Below, one piece after another: positions 33,300-36,014 of a stretch of DNA of 36,014 bases. A model generated the notes under the pieces. It ran no database searches and was not told the origin of the DNA. It was given only the letters and a program-made list of their open reading frames with translations. The stretch covers positions 1 to 36,014 of the forward strand of contig JAKSCD010000257.1 of NCBI GenBank assembly GCA_022360775.1, in the 5' to 3' direction. The position numbers were made by a program, and so were the translations under genes. Within the stretch, counting starts at the first letter, position 1, and each line of letters starts with the position of its first letter. This stretch comes from Sneathiellales bacterium. Its GTDB lineage: Bacteria > Pseudomonadota > Alphaproteobacteria > Sneathiellales > Sneathiellaceae.

Positions 33300-34172
33300 T
33301 TAGCTCACCCGGTCATCAGCCAGATCAAAATAGGTTTCCGGCCGGCGATCGCGGAAAAACTGCCAGTTATTTCGAATTTCCCGGATCATATCCATGTCCA
33401 TATCCGCAACAATAAGCTCGTCCTTGTCCTGTGAAGCCTGAACGATAAGTTCGCCGCGCGGATTAACAATATAGGAAGAGCCATAAAATTCACCAATATC
33501 CCAGGGGGCTTCAGTCCCTACCCTGTTATTAGCGCCTATATAGACACCATTTGCAACGGCAGAAGCAGGTTGCTCCAGTTCCCAAAGATATTGGCTCACA
33601 CCGGTAACCGTTGCTGAAGGATTAACAATATATTCCGCACCGTTGAGCGCGAGTGCTCTCCAGCCTTCCGGAAAGTGCCGATCGTAACAGATGTAAACAC
33701 CCAGCTTGCAATAGGCCGTTTCAAAGACAGGCCAGCCGGAATTTCCCGGGCGGAAGAAAAATTTCTCCCAGAAGCCGGCCACCTGCGGGATATGGGTTTT
33801 CCGATATTTACCAAGATAGGTTCCGTCAGCATCAATAACCGCTGCCGTATTGTAATAGATCCCGGTTTTTTCTTCTTCGTAAATAGGAACCACAATGACC
33901 ATATTGAATTTTCTGGCATATTCCTTCATCAGATTGACTGTTGGACCATCCGGAACTTTTTCAGCGGCAGCATACCATTTGCTATCCTGGGAAGGACAGA
34001 AGTAGGGCTGATTGAAAACCTCCTGAAAACTTAAGACCTGAACCCCTTGCGCACCGGCTTCCTCGATATAGGGAATATGGGCCTCAATCATCAGATCGCT
34101 GATTTCCTTTGGGCTCATATCCGTATTGCCCTTCAGCCCAAGCTGGATCAACCCTGCTTTTACACTTGTCAT
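33300..34172 (-). CDS. Beta-ureidopropionase / N-carbamoyl-beta-alanine amidohydrolase (nitrilase superfamily)
   Basis: A 290-residue cytoplasmic hydrolase that removes the carbamoyl group from N-carbamoyl-beta-alanine, giving beta-alanine, CO2 and ammonia: the last step of reductive uracil breakdown. The nitrilase triad is visible as E51 (SFQEVFNQPYFC), K125 (KYRKTHIPQ) and C162 (YICYDRHFPEGW). The wide conserved FRPGNSGWPVF and NNRVGTEAPWDIGEFYGSS match this branch rather than aliphatic nitrilases. The ATG at 34172 follows a strong GGAGAGGTGAT site. It is divergent from dihydropyrimidinase, sharing a promoter region with a RutR-like box, which strengthens the pathway assignment. Confidence 0.92.
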   Translation of the reverse strand: MTSVKAGLIQLGLKGNTDMSPKEISDLMIEAHIPYIEEAGAQGVQVLSFQEVFNQPYFCPSQDSKWYAAAEKVPDGPTVNLMKEYARKFNMVIVVPIYEEEKTGIYYNTAAVIDADGTYLGKYRKTHIPQVAGFWEKFFFRPGNSGWPVFETAYCKLGVYICYDRHFPEGWRALALNGAEYIVNPSATVTGVSQYLWELEQPASAVANGVYIGANNRVGTEAPWDIGEFYGSSYIVNPRGELIVQASQDKDELIVADMDMDMIREIRNNWQFFRDRRPETYFDLADDRVS

Positions 34173-34225
34173 ATCACCTCTCCTGTCGCTCAAATTCGGC
34201 CCGTTTTGCAAAAAAAAACATTTTT

Positions 34226-34241
34226 TTGACCAATTGGTCAG
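34226..34241. promoter_or_regulatory. RutR-type operator between the two pyrimidine-degradation genes
   Basis: TTGACCAATTGGTCAG matches the published RutR consensus TTGACCA-N2-TGGTCAA at 13 of 14 fixed positions; TGACCAATTGGTCA (34227-34240) is a perfect palindrome. TTGACC can also serve as a -35 box, with an AT-rich -10 candidate near 34250. RutR is a TetR-family repressor released by uracil or thymine. Its gene is not in this window. Repression of both divergent genes is inferred. Confidence 0.75.
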
Positions 34242-34344
34242 GATTTTAACTATCCTTTTTTAAAAGGCAAAGGTAAAATAGAGAAAACTGTTTTGTGGAC
34301 TGGGACAATTTTGACGCAAAGCAGGCTGAGAAGAACGATTGTGA

Positions 34345-35817
<1,473 letters not shown>

Positions 35818-35878
35818 GTGCCGCTCCATCCAGCGGTATTGCTAAAGCAGTGTCAACTTAAGCCTACCGCATTCACTT

Positions 35879-35907
35879 GCCCCCATTTTTTAATGGGGGC
35901 TTTTTTT
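35879..35907 (+). terminator. Rho-independent terminator of hydA
   Basis: GCCCCCATT (35879-35887) pairs with AATGGGGGC (35892-35900) around a 4-base loop, followed by TTTTTTT. It could also stop the convergent gene at the right edge, but the minus-strand tail lacks T. Confidence 0.95.
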
Positions 35908-35941
35908 GCTCTTCCGGGTTGAGGAAGCGTCTTTTCAGAGA

Positions 35942-36014
35942 TTATTGAATTTTATTCATCATACGTGCAATCAAGCCATGCTCGATCATCAGCTTAATTT
36001 GCTTATCTACCGCA
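35942..36014 (-). CDS. 3' end of an unidentified gene
   Basis: The minus strand reads in one open frame from the window edge to a TAA at 35942-35944, giving a C-terminus of 23 residues, AVDKQIKLMIEHGLIARMMN then KIQ. The helix resembles the ends of ABC-transporter substrate-binding proteins, which often accompany pyrimidine-degradation genes, but this is too short to assign. It converges on hydA. Confidence 0.4.
   Translation of the reverse strand, partial: AVDKQIKLMIEHGLIARMMNKIQ

Overview
The window looks like chromosome from a moderate-GC, marine-type alphaproteobacterium, perhaps near Sneathiella or Kiloniella. This is inferred from gene content, lineage-typical versions of TyrA, GlmU-GlmS and DadA, and base composition; no rRNA or other marker gene is present to settle it. 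There is no CRISPR array, tRNA, rRNA, transposase, integrase or phage gene. Most of the window is ordinary chromosome, with one lineage-specific-looking block at 1.4-7.9 kb.

Layout. 1-1.4 kb: 5' end of gabD (minus) divergent from a CDF metal transporter, with a near-perfect palindrome between them. 1.4-7.9 kb: six consecutive minus-strand genes for exported proteins of unknown function. Two long CARDB-ended paralogs alternate with three short paralogs that share a Cys pair and a G-W-x-G-(x)-P-K-type motif; a short protein with nonapeptide repeats comes last. Most genes are followed by their own hairpin, and the two long genes have near-identical TTCG-loop terminators, so the block probably grew by duplication of a gene pair. 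This is the best candidate for an undescribed system. 8.1-10.0 kb: a possible minus operon of a C39-like protein, an AraC-family regulator and an exported YbhB/PEBP protein. 10.0-10.5 kb: a long non-coding leader. 10.5-14.9 kb: an RND efflux adaptor and pump with no outer-membrane partner. 14.9-19.2 kb: tyrA, glmS and glmU (minus), covering tyrosine and UDP-GlcNAc synthesis. 19.3-25.2 kb: a Gph-like phosphatase, then three hydrolases (lipoprotein alpha/beta hydrolase, exported serine hydrolase, membrane-anchored DUF2235 protein) and a lipoprotein in an apparent operon with the DUF2235 gene. 25.4-30.3 kb: enoyl-CoA hydratase, DadA-like dehydrogenase, EamA exporter, PPOX-family flavoprotein and AEC transporter. 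30.5-33.2 kb: a large chemoreceptor with an internal PAS domain. 33.3-35.8 kb: divergent beta-ureidopropionase and dihydropyrimidinase genes around a palindrome that matches the RutR operator, i.e. the last two steps of reductive pyrimidine breakdown. The window ends in the 3' end of another minus-strand gene.

Working together. The pyrimidine genes form the clearest pathway and regulon. glmU and glmS supply amino-sugar precursors for the envelope. DadA, the aldehyde dehydrogenase and the enoyl-CoA hydratase fit an amino-acid and fatty-acid scavenging heterotroph. The exported-protein block and the DUF2235/lipoprotein pair have no assigned role.
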